A stretch of 64,000 bases of DNA, taken from positions 372,001-436,000 of the forward strand of contig NZ_JASTLB010000004.1 of the NCBI RefSeq assembly GCF_030499535.1, given 5' to 3'. Position numbers and translations under genes: made by a program. Below, in pieces: positions 18,510 through 27,781 of this stretch; position 1 is the stretch's first letter; the number at the start of each line of letters is the position of its first letter. The notes under the pieces were generated by a model. It made no database searches and was not told the origin of the DNA. It worked only from the letters and a program-made list of their open reading frames with translations. This DNA is from Streptomyces sp. TG1A-8. Its GTDB lineage: Bacteria; Actinomycetota; Actinomycetes; Streptomycetales; Streptomycetaceae.

Positions 18510-19013
18510 TCAGCCGTGGTAGGTGATGTAGCCGTTGCCGTCCTTGTCGTTGGTCTTCTTGGTGTACGAGTGGACGTCGGCGCGGGCGCCGGAGGGCTTG
18601 TAGAAGTAGATGGTGTCCTTGTCGTTGTTCCAGATGAAGTTGCAGTTCTGGCGGTAGACGACGTTCTTGGCGTCGGAGTCGGTGCCCTTGCCGCCGCGCA
18701 GGTGCACGTAGTCGCCGGGCTCGAGGGTGTGGCTGTTCTGGAAGGTGAACTTGTTGCCGGTGGCGTCCTTGACGACGTAACCCTTGAGGTTGACCTTCAC
18801 GGTCTTCGAGTAGTTCTTGATGGTCAGGTACTCGTTCCTGGTGTTCCCGCCGGAGCACTTGTTGGAGTCGGTGCCCGGTGCGTCGTACTGCACGCCCTTG
18901 ATCTTCAGCGCTGAGGAGTACTCGGTGGCCTGGGCCGGAACAGCCGCGGCCAGGCCGAGCGTGGCGACGGCCGCAGTGGCTGCGGCGGCATTCAGGGTGT
19001 GGCGGATCTGCAT
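18510..19013 (-). CDS. Secreted lamin-tail-domain protein
   Basis: A 167-aa protein from ATG 19013 with GGGGGGA upstream. Residues 1-29 form a Sec signal peptide (MQIRHTLNAAAATAAVATLG, then AVPAQA before TEYSS). The mature part is a single lamin-tail (LTD) beta-sandwich: LKIKGVQYDAPG, NEYLTIKNYSKTVKVNLKG, FTFQNSHTLEPGDYVHLRGG, ending DKDGNGYITYHG. Such domains occur in exported Streptomyces proteins and are thought to bind DNA or cell-surface ligands; the role here is unknown. A GC-rich hairpin near 18424-18447 may end the transcript. Confidence 0.85.
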   Translation of the reverse strand: MQIRHTLNAAAATAAVATLGLAAAVPAQATEYSSALKIKGVQYDAPGTDSNKCSGGNTRNEYLTIKNYSKTVKVNLKGYVVKDATGNKFTFQNSHTLEPGDYVHLRGGKGTDSDAKNVVYRQNCNFIWNNDKDTIYFYKPSGARADVHSYTKKTNDKDGNGYITYHG

Positions 19014-19409
19014 GAGGATTCCCCCCTCGGTGGTGCGAATGGAGCGTCCCGGAGCATACCGAAAATGTGATCACCGTACGGCGGAACGGTGATGGCTGCG
19101 TGAAGCGCAGTAGTAGCTCGCCGACAGCAAGCACTGACCGGAAAAGGAAGCACCATGTCGCCCCAGTGCCGGGTGGCTGTGGAAGGGCTCTGCCCGCTGT
19201 TCATCGGCGCAGTTGGCAGGCCGTGAGGCGAGACTGCGCGGCGGCGTTGATGTCGAGGCCCTTGCCGGCCGACTCGGCTGAAAGGCCATCGCCTTCAGCG
19301 GCGTAAGCGGCCTGGTGGCCAACACCACCGGCAAGCCACTCCAGTTCGCTCACGGCCCGCAGCGCCGCTACGGGCGCTTGGTCGATGAGCAGGGCGGGCT
19401 GTTCCTTTA
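19014..19409. other. Promoter region and unidentified remnant before IS5
   Basis: The first part should hold the promoter of the lamin-tail gene (minus strand). From about 19290 a plus-strand frame reads VANTTGKPLQFAHGPQRRYG then RLVDEQGGLFL and is cut by the IS5 at 19410. It looks like the end of a coding sequence but I cannot identify it. It does not match the IS701 sequence on the other side of the IS5. Confidence 0.35.
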
Positions 19410-20295
19410 CTGATCGTTTCAGAATGAAGTTCGTAGGCGGCGGATGCATATGAGGCTGCAGGCCAGTTCGAGCGGGCCCTGATGGAGATCCGCGCGTCGC
19501 TCGTAGCGGATGCGGAGCCGCTTGGACTGATGCAGCCAGGCGAAGGCGCGCTCGGCCACCCAGCGGACCTTGCCCAGTCCGGAACCGTGGGCGATGCCGC
19601 GTCGCGCGATCATGGGTTGGATGCCACGCTTGCACAGCAGGCGGCGGTACGTGTCGAAGTCGTAGCCGCGGTCGGCATACACCCGCCGTGGCTTGCGGCG
19701 AGGTCGTCCTCGCAGACCCCGGATCGGCGGGACCGCGTCCAGCACAGGCAGGAGTTGGGTGACATCGTGCCGGTTGCCGCCGGTGAGCGTCACGGCGAGA
19801 GGGGTTCCGTGACGATCGACGATCAGGTGGTGCTTGGGGCCGGGGCGGGCGCGGTCGACGGGTGAGGGGCCGACATGGTCCCCCCTTTCAGCGCCCGCAC
19901 GTGCGAGCCATCCACGGCACAGTCGTCGAGGTCCAGCAGGCCGGCTCGGCGCAGTTCATCGAGCAGGGCGGCGTGCAGGCGGGGCCAGACGCCGGCCTCG
20001 GTCCACTCCCGCAGCCGACGCCAGGCCGTCACTCCGGAGCAGCCCACGGTCTCCGCAGGGACATCGCGCCAGGCGACACCGGTCCGCAGTACGTACATGA
20101 CACCGGCGAGTGCGGCCCGGTCCGGAACACGCAGCCGTCCGGGGTGTCGGTGGCGCCGCTCGGGAACGGGCGGCAACAACGGAGCCACCCGCTCCCACAG
20201 GTCGTCAGGCACAAGATCAGCACGCACCCCGGACACTCTGCCGATCAAGATCGCCAAGCACAAGACCACAGCCCAACTCATTCTGAAACGATCAG
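19410..20295 (-). mobile_element. IS5-family element (886 bp)
   Basis: The terminal repeats CTGATCGTTTCAGAATGA are near perfect. The flanks are TA at 19408-19409 and 20296-20297. The right flank lies inside an IS701-type gene while the left flank is unrelated, so an adjacent deletion probably followed insertion. Confidence 0.8.
19419..20227 (-). CDS. IS5-family transposase (two frames)
   Basis: Frame one starts at GTG 20227 (VRADLVPDDLWERVAPLLPP) and carries the first Asp in CAVDGSHVRALKGG. Frame two continues PVDRARPGSKHHLIVDRHG, then ADRGYDFDTYRRLL and VAERAFAWLHQSKRLRIRYE, ending at 19419. The switch lies at an A3G6 run near 19886. Both parts are intact, so the protein can be made by frameshifting as in IS427-type elements. 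Confidence 0.8.
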
Positions 20296-20296
20296 T

Positions 20297-21022
20297 AAAT
20301 CCCAGCAGGTCCACGGCCCACGCATCGACCACCTCCTCACCCAGGCCCCGCCCGAGGCATGGCGGTGTCTGTCCGCCGGACCGGGTGCCAAGGGCGAGCG
20401 CCTCTACGACTGGGCCGCCGCCCGTCTGCCGGCGGTATGGGAGTTTGACGGCGATGAACCCACCCGCCAACGTCGGATGCTCGCCCGCCGCAGCATCGCC
20501 AGACCCGACGAAGTCGCCTACTACCTCGCCTGCGCACCCCTGGATGCCACCATCGCCGACCTCGTCCGCATCGCCGGATGCCGCTGGAAGATCGAGGAGT
20601 CGTTCCAGAGCGCGAAGAACGAGTGCGGCCTGGACCAGTACGAAGTGCGGCGCTTCGTGGGCTGGTACCGGCACATCACCCTGGCCATGCTCGCCCACGC
20701 CTTCCTGGCTGTCCTGGCTGCTCAGGAACGTAAAAGGGGGGCGGGACCCATGACACGCCCGACCTCGTGGACCTTACGCCAGCCGAGATCCGCCGTCTGC
20801 TGGCAACTGGACCCCGCCACCATCCTGCACGCAGCCACACACTGACCGGGTCCCACTGGCGCCGACAACACCAGACACAAGCACGCCGCTGCCATTACAA
20901 ACAGCGCGGCCACACCCTCGTGCGACCTGCCCGCGAAACCGCCCCCGGCACCGCAACAACCCGGATACCCTCACCGCCACCAGGCCACTGACCAGGACAT
21001 ACGGAGAACTCTCACTGGAGTA
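20297..21022 (+). pseudogene. IS701-family remnant (IS701-D), C-terminal part
   Basis: The frame resumes at KSQQVHGPRIDHLLTQAP, equivalent to the middle of the IS701-A transposase. It continues through ARRSIARPDEVAYYLACAPL and FQSAKNECGLDQYEVRRFVG, and the zero frame ends at 20845. As in IS701-A, the C-terminal block (DLVDLTPAEIRRLLATG, SHWRRQHQTQARRCHYK) lies in the -1 frame after an A4G6 run near 20736. The right end ACTGGAGTA stops at 21022, before CTAG. The N-terminal half is missing next to the IS5. Confidence 0.8.
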
Positions 21023-21153
21023 CTAGTTCATCGTCGTCCAGCAGCCGCACCACACCGTCGTCCTCGTCTTCGGGTACCGGGACAGCGGCCGCCGCTCGGA
21101 CAGGGTGAGCCGACGGGTCCGGCCGCGAGATGCAGTAGGGAGAATCCTCTCCG
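21023..21153. other. Short tail of an unknown minus-strand gene
   Basis: On the minus strand a frame reads RAAAAVPVPEDEDDGVVRLL and ends DDDEL with a stop inside the CTAG flank. The acidic tail looks coding but the rest of the gene was removed where IS701-D ends. It cannot be identified. Confidence 0.3.
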
Positions 21154-22167
21154 TCAGAGACCGCCGACCCCCGAGAACTGTGCCGCCATGAGGACCTGGG
21201 CCGCCCCGGTGCGGAAGTAGAGAACCGAGCGGCCCGCGCGCCGCCGCTGGGTCAGGTTGGCCTCGCGCAGGATCCGCAGATGCCGCCCCACCGACCCCAG
21301 AGGTAGGCCGGTGAGAGCCACCAACTGGGTGGTGGTCTTCGGCGCGTCGAGCAGGGTGAGCAGTTCGGCCCGAGCAGGGCCGAGCAGCGCGGCCAGGGCC
21401 TTCGGAGCCGCACGGCGCTCGTCGTCGGCCAGGACTCCCGAACAGGGATAGACGACCGCGTACCGCCTGATGGGATACGCGTTGCGACCGCCGGCCGCGG
21501 GGACGTCCCAACAGACCCAGGTCTGGTTCAAGGTGACTGGGACGAACATCAGCTGCACTCTGGAGAGCTCCAACGGCGGGCTGTCGCAGACGGTGGTCTG
21601 AAGACGGTCGTCTCCGAGCCAGCGCATTCCCGGGCGCATCTCGTTCAACGCGGTGGCCCACCCGTGCAGGGCGGCGCGGGCGGTGCGGGCCACGATATCG
21701 GCTTCGATGATCCGCCTGCGGCGGGGCCAGGAGGGCTGGATGGTCTCCGCCCACACCCACTCCAGCAGGTCAGCGGCCCGCTGGGCCAGGTCGTCGCGGC
21801 GCAGGAGGGCCGGCAGCGAGCCGCTCAGCGACTCCGCCAGGTCAGCCACGACCGTGGCGGGCGGAACGCTGCGGATCTGCTCCAACTCCTCGGCGAAAGC
21901 GGGATCGCTTCCGCCGAGAGGTGTGGGGGTCAGGAAAGTCGCGTTCCACCGGCGTCTGAGCGCCGCCTCGACCAAGGCGGTCGTGGTCGGGTCATCGGCC
22001 AGGCGGGCCCGGTAGCTGGCGAGGTGAGTGTCGAGCCACTGGCGCTCGCCGAGGTGGGCCGCGTGGCCGCGGTGCAGGGTCTTCAGAGCAGCCAGCGCCT
22101 CAGCCAGGGGAGAGGTGGCGAACCGGCTTCCGGCGAGAGTGTCCGTGTCGACCCGCCACCAGCTCAT
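21154..22167 (-). CDS. ArsR-type winged-helix regulator (DUF5937-like N terminus)
   Basis: A 337-aa protein from ATG 22167. The C-terminal 90 residues form a winged helix (ALLGPARAELLTLLDAPKTT, TQLVALTGLPLGSVGRHLRI, REANLTQRRRAGRSVLYFRT). The long N-terminal domain (MSWWRVDTDTLAGSRFATSP...) is the type found before ArsR helix-turn-helix domains in Streptomyces. It is divergent from the MFS gene 61 bp away and very probably controls it from the shared promoter. The ligand is unknown. The gene is complete. Confidence 0.85.
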   Translation of the reverse strand: MSWWRVDTDTLAGSRFATSPLAEALAALKTLHRGHAAHLGERQWLDTHLASYRARLADDPTTTALVEAALRRRWNATFLTPTPLGGSDPAFAEELEQIRSVPPATVVADLAESLSGSLPALLRRDDLAQRAADLLEWVWAETIQPSWPRRRRIIEADIVARTARAALHGWATALNEMRPGMRWLGDDRLQTTVCDSPPLELSRVQLMFVPVTLNQTWVCWDVPAAGGRNAYPIRRYAVVYPCSGVLADDERRAAPKALAALLGPARAELLTLLDAPKTTTQLVALTGLPLGSVGRHLRILREANLTQRRRAGRSVLYFRTGAAQVLMAAQFSGVGGL

Positions 22168-22227
22168 CGTTTCGCCTCCCCGCGAAAGTCTAACGACTCG
22201 TCGATGATGCCGGAGAGACTCTGTGCC

Positions 22228-23439
22228 GTGCGTACTTATCGGGAGCTCTTCGTTACCAAGGAGTTCACCCCGCTCTTCCTCGCTGCGGCCGGACAGACGG
22301 CAGCCCAGACGGTGAGCGGTCTGGCTCTTGGCATCATGGTGTACGAACGGACCGGCTCGGCTCTCCTGTCCTCCCTGGCCATGTTCGCCCCCGCGCTCGC
22401 CCACATGGTGGGAGCGGCCACCGTGCTGTCCGGGGCGGACCGGCTGCCGCCGCGCGCAGCCATGACCGGCCTCAGTCTGCTTTTCGGTGCGGGTACGGCC
22501 TTGCAGGCGATCCCCGGCCTGCCGGTCTGGGCGATGTTCGTGGTGCTGCTGGGGCTTGGCGTCGCGGGGTCGGTCAGCGGCGGGGTGCGGTACGGGTTAC
22601 TCAACGAGATCCTGGCCCGGGACGGCTACCTGATCGGGCGGTCCATGCTCAACATGTCGTTCGGGATCATCCAGATCTGCGGATTCGCGGTCGGCGGCGC
22701 ACTGGTGACGGTGCTCTCGGCGCGTGGCACGCTGCTCCTGTCCGCGGCCCTGTATTTGCTGGCCGCCGTGGTGGCGCGCTGGGGGCTCAGCAGTCGGCCG
22801 CCGCGGGGCGCCGGGCGGACGTCGGTCACCGAGACCTGGCGCACCAACGCACGGCTCTGGTCCTCGCTTCCCCGGCGGTACGTTTACCTCGCGCTGTGGG
22901 TGCCCAACGGCCTGATCGTGGGAGTGGAGTCGCTCTACGTCCCGTACTCGCCTGACGACGCCGGCCTGCTCTTCGCCCTCGGCGCTGTCGGAATGCTGGC
23001 CGGCGACGTCGTCGCGGGCCGCTCCCTGTCCGCTCGGTGGCGGGACCGGCTGGCCGTCCCGCTCTGCGTCTTGCTCGCCGCCCCCTACCTGCTGTTCACG
23101 CTGCATCCGGGCCTGCCGGTCGCCCTGGTGCTGGTCACGGTCGCCACCTTCGGGTACGCGTCGGGGCTGCTGCTCCAAGACCGTCTGATGGCGCTGACAC
23201 CCGATAAGCTGAGCGGGCAGGCTCTGGGCCTGCACAGCTCAGGGATGCTCACCATGCAAGGGCTCGGAGCGGCTGTGGCCGGTTCGGTGGCCGAGCTGAC
23301 GTCACCGGCCACCGGGATCGTGGTGACGGCGGCGGCATCGCTGGCCACGACCCTGCTGCTGGCGCCCGGACTGCGCAGGGGGACGACGGCGGGCGGGGAG
23401 AAGAACCGGGACCAGAACGCCGTACCCGCCCGGCAGTAG
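22228..23439 (+). CDS. MFS transporter
   Basis: A 403-aa inner-membrane transporter with about 12 hydrophobic segments, starting VRTYRELFVTKEFTPLFLAA. GTG 22228 is chosen (GGAG 12 nt upstream); ATG 22204/22207 are possible. Features include MVYERTGSALLSSLAMFAPA in the first helices, the loop RYGLLNEILARDGYLIGRSM, and a charged tail ending GEKNRDQNAVPARQ. It resembles drug-efflux-type MFS proteins paired with ArsR regulators. The divergent ArsR gene supports regulated export of an unknown compound. Confidence 0.85.
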   Translation: MRTYRELFVTKEFTPLFLAAAGQTAAQTVSGLALGIMVYERTGSALLSSLAMFAPALAHMVGAATVLSGADRLPPRAAMTGLSLLFGAGTALQAIPGLPVWAMFVVLLGLGVAGSVSGGVRYGLLNEILARDGYLIGRSMLNMSFGIIQICGFAVGGALVTVLSARGTLLLSAALYLLAAVVARWGLSSRPPRGAGRTSVTETWRTNARLWSSLPRRYVYLALWVPNGLIVGVESLYVPYSPDDAGLLFALGAVGMLAGDVVAGRSLSARWRDRLAVPLCVLLAAPYLLFTLHPGLPVALVLVTVATFGYASGLLLQDRLMALTPDKLSGQALGLHSSGMLTMQGLGAAVAGSVAELTSPATGIVVTAAASLATTLLLAPGLRRGTTAGGEKNRDQNAVPARQ

Positions 23440-23463
23440 GCAGTGTACGAAGCTTCAATATCG

Positions 23464-23496
23464 CTTCCATCCGGCTTCCATCCGGCTTCCATCCGG
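23464..23496 (+). repeat. Three tandem copies of an 11-bp unit
   Basis: CTTCCATCCGG is repeated three times without interruption, between the MFS stop and the IS701-C remnant. Confidence 0.9.
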
Positions 23497-23875
23497 GCCG
23501 CGCAGCCTGGACAGGTGCTGACTTCGAGTGATGACTTATCTCGGTTCTGTGCCTTCCTATTCACTTCGATGTCCCGTGCCGACCAGCGCCGTTGGGGTGA
23601 GGTGTACGTGCGCGGCCTGGTCGAGGTACCCGGTAGGAAGTCGGTGCGCCGGATCTCCGAGCGGCTGCTCGGGCGGCGTGCCGACCAGAGTCTCCAGCAG
23701 TTCGTAAATCAGAGTTCCTGGGACTGGCAGCCGGTGCGCGAGCGCATCACCGAGGTGGTCGACGCGACGCTGACGCCCCGAGCCTGGGTGGTGGAGGAGA
23801 CCGTGCTGCCCAAGAGCGGGCGCAGCTCGGTGGGGGTGGACAAGCAGTTCTCCCAGACGCTAGGGCGGGTGCTTA

Positions 23876-24725
23876 GACGTCGTCTCATTTGGTGAGTCTG
23901 CGGTAGCAGATGAGGCTGCAGGCGATGGCGGTGAAGGCCAGGAAGTGCTCGGCCTTGCGTTCGTAGCGGCGGTGTAAGCGACGGCAGCCGCCCAGCCAGG
24001 ACATCGTGCGCTCGATCGTCCAGCGGTGCCGGCCCAGCCGGGTGGAGGACTCGATGCCCTTGCGGGCGATGCGGTGCCGGATGCCCCGCTTGCGTAGCCA
24101 GCGGCGCAGGTGGTCGTAGTCGTATCCCTTGTCCGCGTGCAGTTTGGCGGGCCGTCGCCTGCGCGGGCCGCGGCGGGAGCGGATCGGCGGGATGCCGCGC
24201 ACGAGCGGCTCGAGTGCCTGGCTGTCGTGCAGGTTCGCGCCGGAGATCCCGATCGAGAGGGGTAAACCGGTCCGCTCGGTGATCAAGTGGATCTTCGAGC
24301 CTTTCTTGCCCCGGTCCACAGGATTCGGACCTGTCAGGTCCCCCCTTTCAGGGCCCGCATGTTCACCGAGTCGATCGCACACCGCGACCAGTCCAGATCT
24401 CCGCGCGAGCCCAGCTCGTCGAGGATGAGGCGGTGCAGCTTCGCCCAGACCCGGGCGGCACTCCACTCGGTGAAGCGCCGGTGCGCGGTCGGCCCTGAGG
24501 GGCCGAAGACCGGCGGCAACTGCCGCCAGGTACAGCCCGTCGTGGCCACGAAGATGATCGCGGCCAGCACCTCGCGATCCCCGTATCGCCGCCGACCGCC
24601 GCCCTGCGGCCGCGATGGAGCAGGCGGGACCACCCGCTCGAACAGCTCCCACAATTCATCCGGCACCATGCGCTCGACCATCACCACACCGGCAGACTAC
24701 CCAGCACCCCAAATGAGACGACGTC
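23876..24725 (-). mobile_element. IS5-family element (850 bp)
   Basis: Perfect terminal repeats GACGTCGTCTCATTTGG with TTA duplications at 23873-23875 and 24726-24728. It lies inside the IS701-C transposase remnant. Confidence 0.85.
23885..24687 (-). CDS. IS5-family transposase (two frames)
   Basis: Frame one starts at ATG 24687 (MVMVERMVPDELWELFERVV) and contains the first Asp in CAIDSVNMRALKGG. Frame two reads GPNPVDRGKKGSKIHLITER, then LHADKGYDYDHLRRWLRKRG and RWTIERTMSWLGGCRRLHRR, ending at 23885. The join is an A3G6 run near 24344, the usual IS427-type frameshift site. Both parts look intact. Confidence 0.8.
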
Positions 24726-24787
24726 TTAACTGCCAGCTGGGGCTGGCCGTGCTGGCGGTCGGGCCGGTCGGCACCGTACCGGGCCCA

Positions 24788-25098
24788 GGGTGGCCGTCAC
24801 CAACAAGTTGCGCTCCTGCAGCGCGGCCCACCGCGAGGTCATGCCCTCCGTTGAGCACCCCTCGCACAAGGGCCTGAACAACCGGGCAGAGAACAGTCAT
24901 CAGCCGACAAGGCAGCGTGAACGCGCGATGAAAGGCTTCCGCAGTACCGGTGGGGCCCAACGGTTCCTGGCTGCCTTCAGTGGCATCTCACCGCACTTCC
25001 GGCCCCACCGCCACCTGATGGCCGCTCCCGGCTACCGAGCCGAGACGACCATCCGCTTTGCAATCTGGGGCCAGGCCACCGGCGCCGCCGGGGCCTGA
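24788..25098 (+). pseudogene. IS6-family transposase, C-terminal fragment
   Basis: About 100 residues survive: VAVTNKLRSCSAAHREVMPS, HKGLNNRAENSHQPTRQRER, AMKGFRSTGGAQRFLAAFSG, HFRPHRHLMAAPGYRAETTI. This matches the end of actinobacterial IS6 transposases, including the last catalytic Glu (NRAENSHQ). The N-terminal two thirds are missing at the junction with IS701-C. The segment 25099-25360 that follows has no recognisable gene. Confidence 0.85.
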
Positions 25099-25360
25099 AC
25101 ATCGGTTCGAAGCCCGGTCCCGCCGCATGCCTCACGCGCTGTTGGAAAACCACTCAATAACGTGACAGTGCCGCATCGACTGCTTGATCGTTGCCGATTA
25201 TCCAGTCCCGCAACGACCCATACGGGGGATCGGGCTGCTCAACGGCGTTTCGATGTCGAGGCCCTCAAACTTTATACACAGAATCTTCACGAAAATCACC
25301 AATTTCACACAACCTGCTCCCGGCTTTAAGGGTTTTTTACTTCGCATTCTGTGGGTCTAA

Positions 25361-26811
25361 TACTCCAGTACGGTTTCGTGATCTACCCAGCGGATTCGTC
25401 GGCGGATCGTCGTCGGTAGTGACTGCGTCGGGCTGTTGCCTGGTGGCGTCTGCGCCAGGCGGACCAGTGCAGCAGCCTGGCCGCCGACACGGCCAGTGGG
25501 TTGAGGAGGGCGCCGAAGAGGCGGCGGATCTCCGGAACGGTCAACGCAATGGGGTCGCTGCTGCGGGCGAGCTGGTGCGGATCGGCGGTCCGCTTCGGCG
25601 GCGCTGCGCCGGCGGCGAGGGCGGTCAGGAAGGCCAGAGCGAGCATGGCGAGCGTGATGTGCCGGTGCCAGGAGGTCCAGTGCCTCACCTGGTAGTGGCC
25701 GAGTCCGACCTGACCCTTGGCGGCCTGGAAGCACTCCTCGACGCTCCAGCGGATGCCGGCGACGCGGACCAGTTCGGACAGGGCCACCTTTGTGGGTGAC
25801 CAGCACAGGGAGAAGGCGAGTTCACCGGTAGTCCGGTTACGTCGGATGAGCAGGTGACGGTGGCAGTCGGTGCCGATGTGGATCCAGGCCCAGTCGTAGT
25901 ACCGCGGGCTTTTCGCACCGTTTCTGGCGCTGTGGCGCTGCCAGGCCGTGGCGGGCAGGCGGCCGGCGACGGTGTCCGCGCGGACGGCGGTGCGGCCGTG
26001 GTTGATTCTCACCCGCATCGAGCAAGCGACGGCCAGCACGTAGCCGGTGCCGCGCGCCTCAAGGGCGGCGCGGAGCTGGGGGTCCTGGCCGTAGGCTTCG
26101 TCGCCGGTCACCCAGGACGCGGTGATCCCGGCGTCCAGCGCGGCGGCGATCATCTCCCCGGCCAGGCGGGGCTTGGTCGTGAACTGGGTGTCCTTGGGGA
26201 TCCCGGCCGCGTGACGGCGTTCGGGATCGGAGCACCAGGACTGCTCGGGCAGGTAGAGCCGACGGTCGATCAGGGCCCGTCCACGGCGGGTGGCCAGGGC
26301 GAGGAACACGCCGACCTGGGAGTTTTCAATGCGTCCCGCGGTGCCGGTGTACTGCCGCTGCACACCGGCCGAGGCCCGGCCCTTCTTCAGAAAGCCGGTC
26401 TCGTCGACGACGAGAACGGCGCCGTCGGCGCCAAGGTGTTCGGCGGTGTACGCGCGCAGGTCGTCGCGGACCGCATCGGCGTCCCAGCGGGCGTAGCGCA
26501 GCAGGCGCTGCATCGGCCCGGGTCGGCTGTGGCCGGCCTGTTCGGCCAGCTGCCAGCAGTTCTTGCGCTCGACGTTCGACAGCAGCCCGAGCAGGTAGGC
26601 ACGGGCCGCGGCCCGCGGCTCAACTCGTCCGAAGCGGCCCGCGATCCGGGCCATGACCTGGTCGAACATCGCCCACCAGCGGGCAGGGTCTACGCTATGG
26701 CCCGCGGCCACCGCACGATCTTCAGGAGTCCACACAACCCCGATGATCACGCGGTGGCCGTACCCGTTCCCAGCCGGGTCCGCGACAAGATCGCGAAACC
26801 AGACTGGAGTA
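25361..26811 (-). mobile_element. IS701-B, copy 2 (1451 bp)
   Basis: Same length and same ends as the copy at 3816-5266, in inverse orientation. The flanks are CTAA (25357-25360) and CTAG (26812-26815), which differ at one base. It separates the IS6-remnant region from a Tn3 transposase tail. Confidence 0.85.
25383..26750 (-). CDS. IS701-B transposase, copy 2
   Basis: The protein is the same as that of copy 1 throughout: LVVDETGFLKKGRAS, ASWVTGDEAYGQDPQL, SVEECFQAAKGQVGLGHYQ. The start is taken at GTG 26750 by analogy with copy 1, although the frame is open to the element edge. The gene is intact. Apparent identity of two copies 20 kb apart points to recent transposition. Confidence 0.85.
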   Translation of the reverse strand: MIIGVVWTPEDRAVAAGHSVDPARWWAMFDQVMARIAGRFGRVEPRAAARAYLLGLLSNVERKNCWQLAEQAGHSRPGPMQRLLRYARWDADAVRDDLRAYTAEHLGADGAVLVVDETGFLKKGRASAGVQRQYTGTAGRIENSQVGVFLALATRRGRALIDRRLYLPEQSWCSDPERRHAAGIPKDTQFTTKPRLAGEMIAAALDAGITASWVTGDEAYGQDPQLRAALEARGTGYVLAVACSMRVRINHGRTAVRADTVAGRLPATAWQRHSARNGAKSPRYYDWAWIHIGTDCHRHLLIRRNRTTGELAFSLCWSPTKVALSELVRVAGIRWSVEECFQAAKGQVGLGHYQVRHWTSWHRHITLAMLALAFLTALAAGAAPPKRTADPHQLARSSDPIALTVPEIRRLFGALLNPLAVSAARLLHWSAWRRRHQATARRSHYRRRSADESAG

Positions 26812-26815
26812 CTAG

Positions 26816-27072
26816 GCGCGCTCGGCCTGGTCCTCAATGCCATTGTGCTCTGGACCACCCGCTACATCGACGCCGCCGTCGCCCAGCTCCGGGATGAGGG
26901 TCACGAGATCCGCGAGGAGGACATCGCCCGGCTCTCCCCGCTCAAGCACCGCAACCTGAACCTGCTCGGCCGTTACAGCTTCACTGCCAGCGTTCCGGCC
27001 GCCGGCGCCCTGCGTCCGCTGCGCGACCCCGATACGCCCGAGCTGGACGAGGACGAAGAGGGCGAGGAGTGA
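26816..27072 (+). pseudogene. Tn3-family transposase, C-terminal tail
   Basis: The frame directly after IS701-B reads LGLVLNAIVLWTTRYIDAAV, AQLRDEGHEIREEDIARLSP, LKHRNLNLLGRYSFTASVPA and ends in an acidic tail at 27072. This is the standard end of Streptomyces Tn3-type TnpA. Everything upstream is lost to the IS. A serine resolvase with a possible res site lies 1.3 kb downstream and may come from the same transposon. Confidence 0.85.
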
Positions 27073-27096
27073 GCGCGAGGGAGCTGCTCGGCGGCG

Positions 27097-27423
27097 TCAT
27101 TTCTCGTCCGTGCCGGTTTCCGCGCTGATGGATGCCTGGTAGACCTCCGCGTAGGTAGGGGAGTCCTTGACCAGGTCGTCGCAGAACGCTGCAACGTCGG
27201 TGCCGATGAGTTCCACAACTCCCTTGCCTGCGGCGACGCCCTCTTCAAAGAAGTCGACGATCCCGGGGAGCAGGGGCCCGTCAGGCAGGCTGATCGGTCC
27301 GACCTTGAACAGGTACTTCTGCATCTCCTTGTAGACGATCTGGTAGTCCGGCGGGAGTGCCTTGACCCGAGCCACGTGCGCCCGCCACTGTTTCTTGCCT
27401 TCGATGATGTCCTGGATGCTCAC
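27097..27423 (-). CDS. DUF1048 protein (second in PadR operon)
   Basis: A 108-aa protein starting at GTG 27423, one base after the stop of the preceding gene, which implies translational coupling. The sequence (MSIQDIIEGKKQWRAHVARV, ALPPDYQIVYKEMQKYLFKV) matches the small helical DUF1048 family that commonly follows padR genes. No signal peptide or membrane segment is seen. The biochemical role of the family is unknown to me. Confidence 0.8.
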   Translation of the reverse strand: MSIQDIIEGKKQWRAHVARVKALPPDYQIVYKEMQKYLFKVGPISLPDGPLLPGIVDFFEEGVAAGKGVVELIGTDVAAFCDDLVKDSPTYAEVYQASISAETGTDEK

Positions 27424-27424
27424 G

Positions 27425-27781
27425 TCAGCCTCCCAGCCGGCTCAATTTCCTCGCGACGTTCCTGTTCAACTGCTCGCGCCACCGGTCGCGATAGGTCCGG
27501 GCCCCTGCTCCGCCGGCCAGCGCGGTGCAGAAGCCTTGGATGTCCTCGCCGAGCACCTCGTGGACGCTCTGGCCGTCCGCCGCTGCTACTTCGAGCAGCC
27601 CCAGGGCGGAGTCGAGGATCGGCATCAGGTTGCGACCGCTGAAGTCCCCGTAGGGGAAGAGGTGGGCGATGATCTGCCCCCACGCCGCCCGGTAGTCGTC
27701 CGGCAGGGCCTCGGCCCGGGCCTCGAACGCCTTCCATTCCCTGGTGAGATCGCTGCCTGTGACCTTCTCCCAGAAGTTCAT
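27425..27781 (-). CDS. DUF1048 protein (first in PadR operon)
   Basis: A 118-aa protein from ATG 27781, overlapping the padR stop by 4 bp (ATGA). The sequence MNFWEKVTGSDLTREWKAFE and ALPDDYRAAWGQIIAHLFPY is typical DUF1048. It is a diverged paralogue of the next gene. The two probably act together, possibly as a heteromer, under PadR control; that is inference from the gene order. Confidence 0.8.
   Translation of the reverse strand: MNFWEKVTGSDLTREWKAFEARAEALPDDYRAAWGQIIAHLFPYGDFSGRNLMPILDSALGLLEVAAADGQSVHEVLGEDIQGFCTALAGGAGARTYRDRWREQLNRNVARKLSRLGG

Larger units (their letters stand above)
23515..24787 (+). pseudogene. IS701-family remnant (IS701-C), split by IS5
   Basis: The first part (23515-23872) is the N-terminal region of a third IS701 type. 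It reads SRADQRRWGEVYVRGLVEVP, GRKSVRRISERLLGRRADQS, LQQFVNQSSWDWQPVRERIT and PRAWVVEETVLPKSGRSSVG. The IS5 at 23876-24725 interrupts it. The frame rejoins at 24729 as NCQLGLAVLAVGPVGTVPGP and is cut near 24787 by IS6-type sequence. GTG 23515 is a plausible start. Only about the first 140 residues survive. Confidence 0.8.

Noticed and set aside
17935..18522. 195-aa plus-strand open frame
   Set aside because: It runs through the tRNA-like cloverleaf and a strong terminator and has no coding-like composition after about 18000.
19862..20845. A 327-aa gene spanning the IS5 and the IS701-D remnant
   Set aside because: The first part is antisense to the IS5 transposase; only the part after 20297 is IS701-like coding sequence.
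21027..21135. The acidic tail as a third Tn3 TnpA end
   Set aside because: Only the acidic character is shared; the preceding residues do not resemble the conserved TnpA C terminus seen at 26816.
3816..26811. The two inverted IS701-B copies as a 23-kb composite transposon
   Set aside because: Outer flanks (CTAA and CTAG) do not match and the interior is full of independent IS damage; no evidence that the unit moved together.
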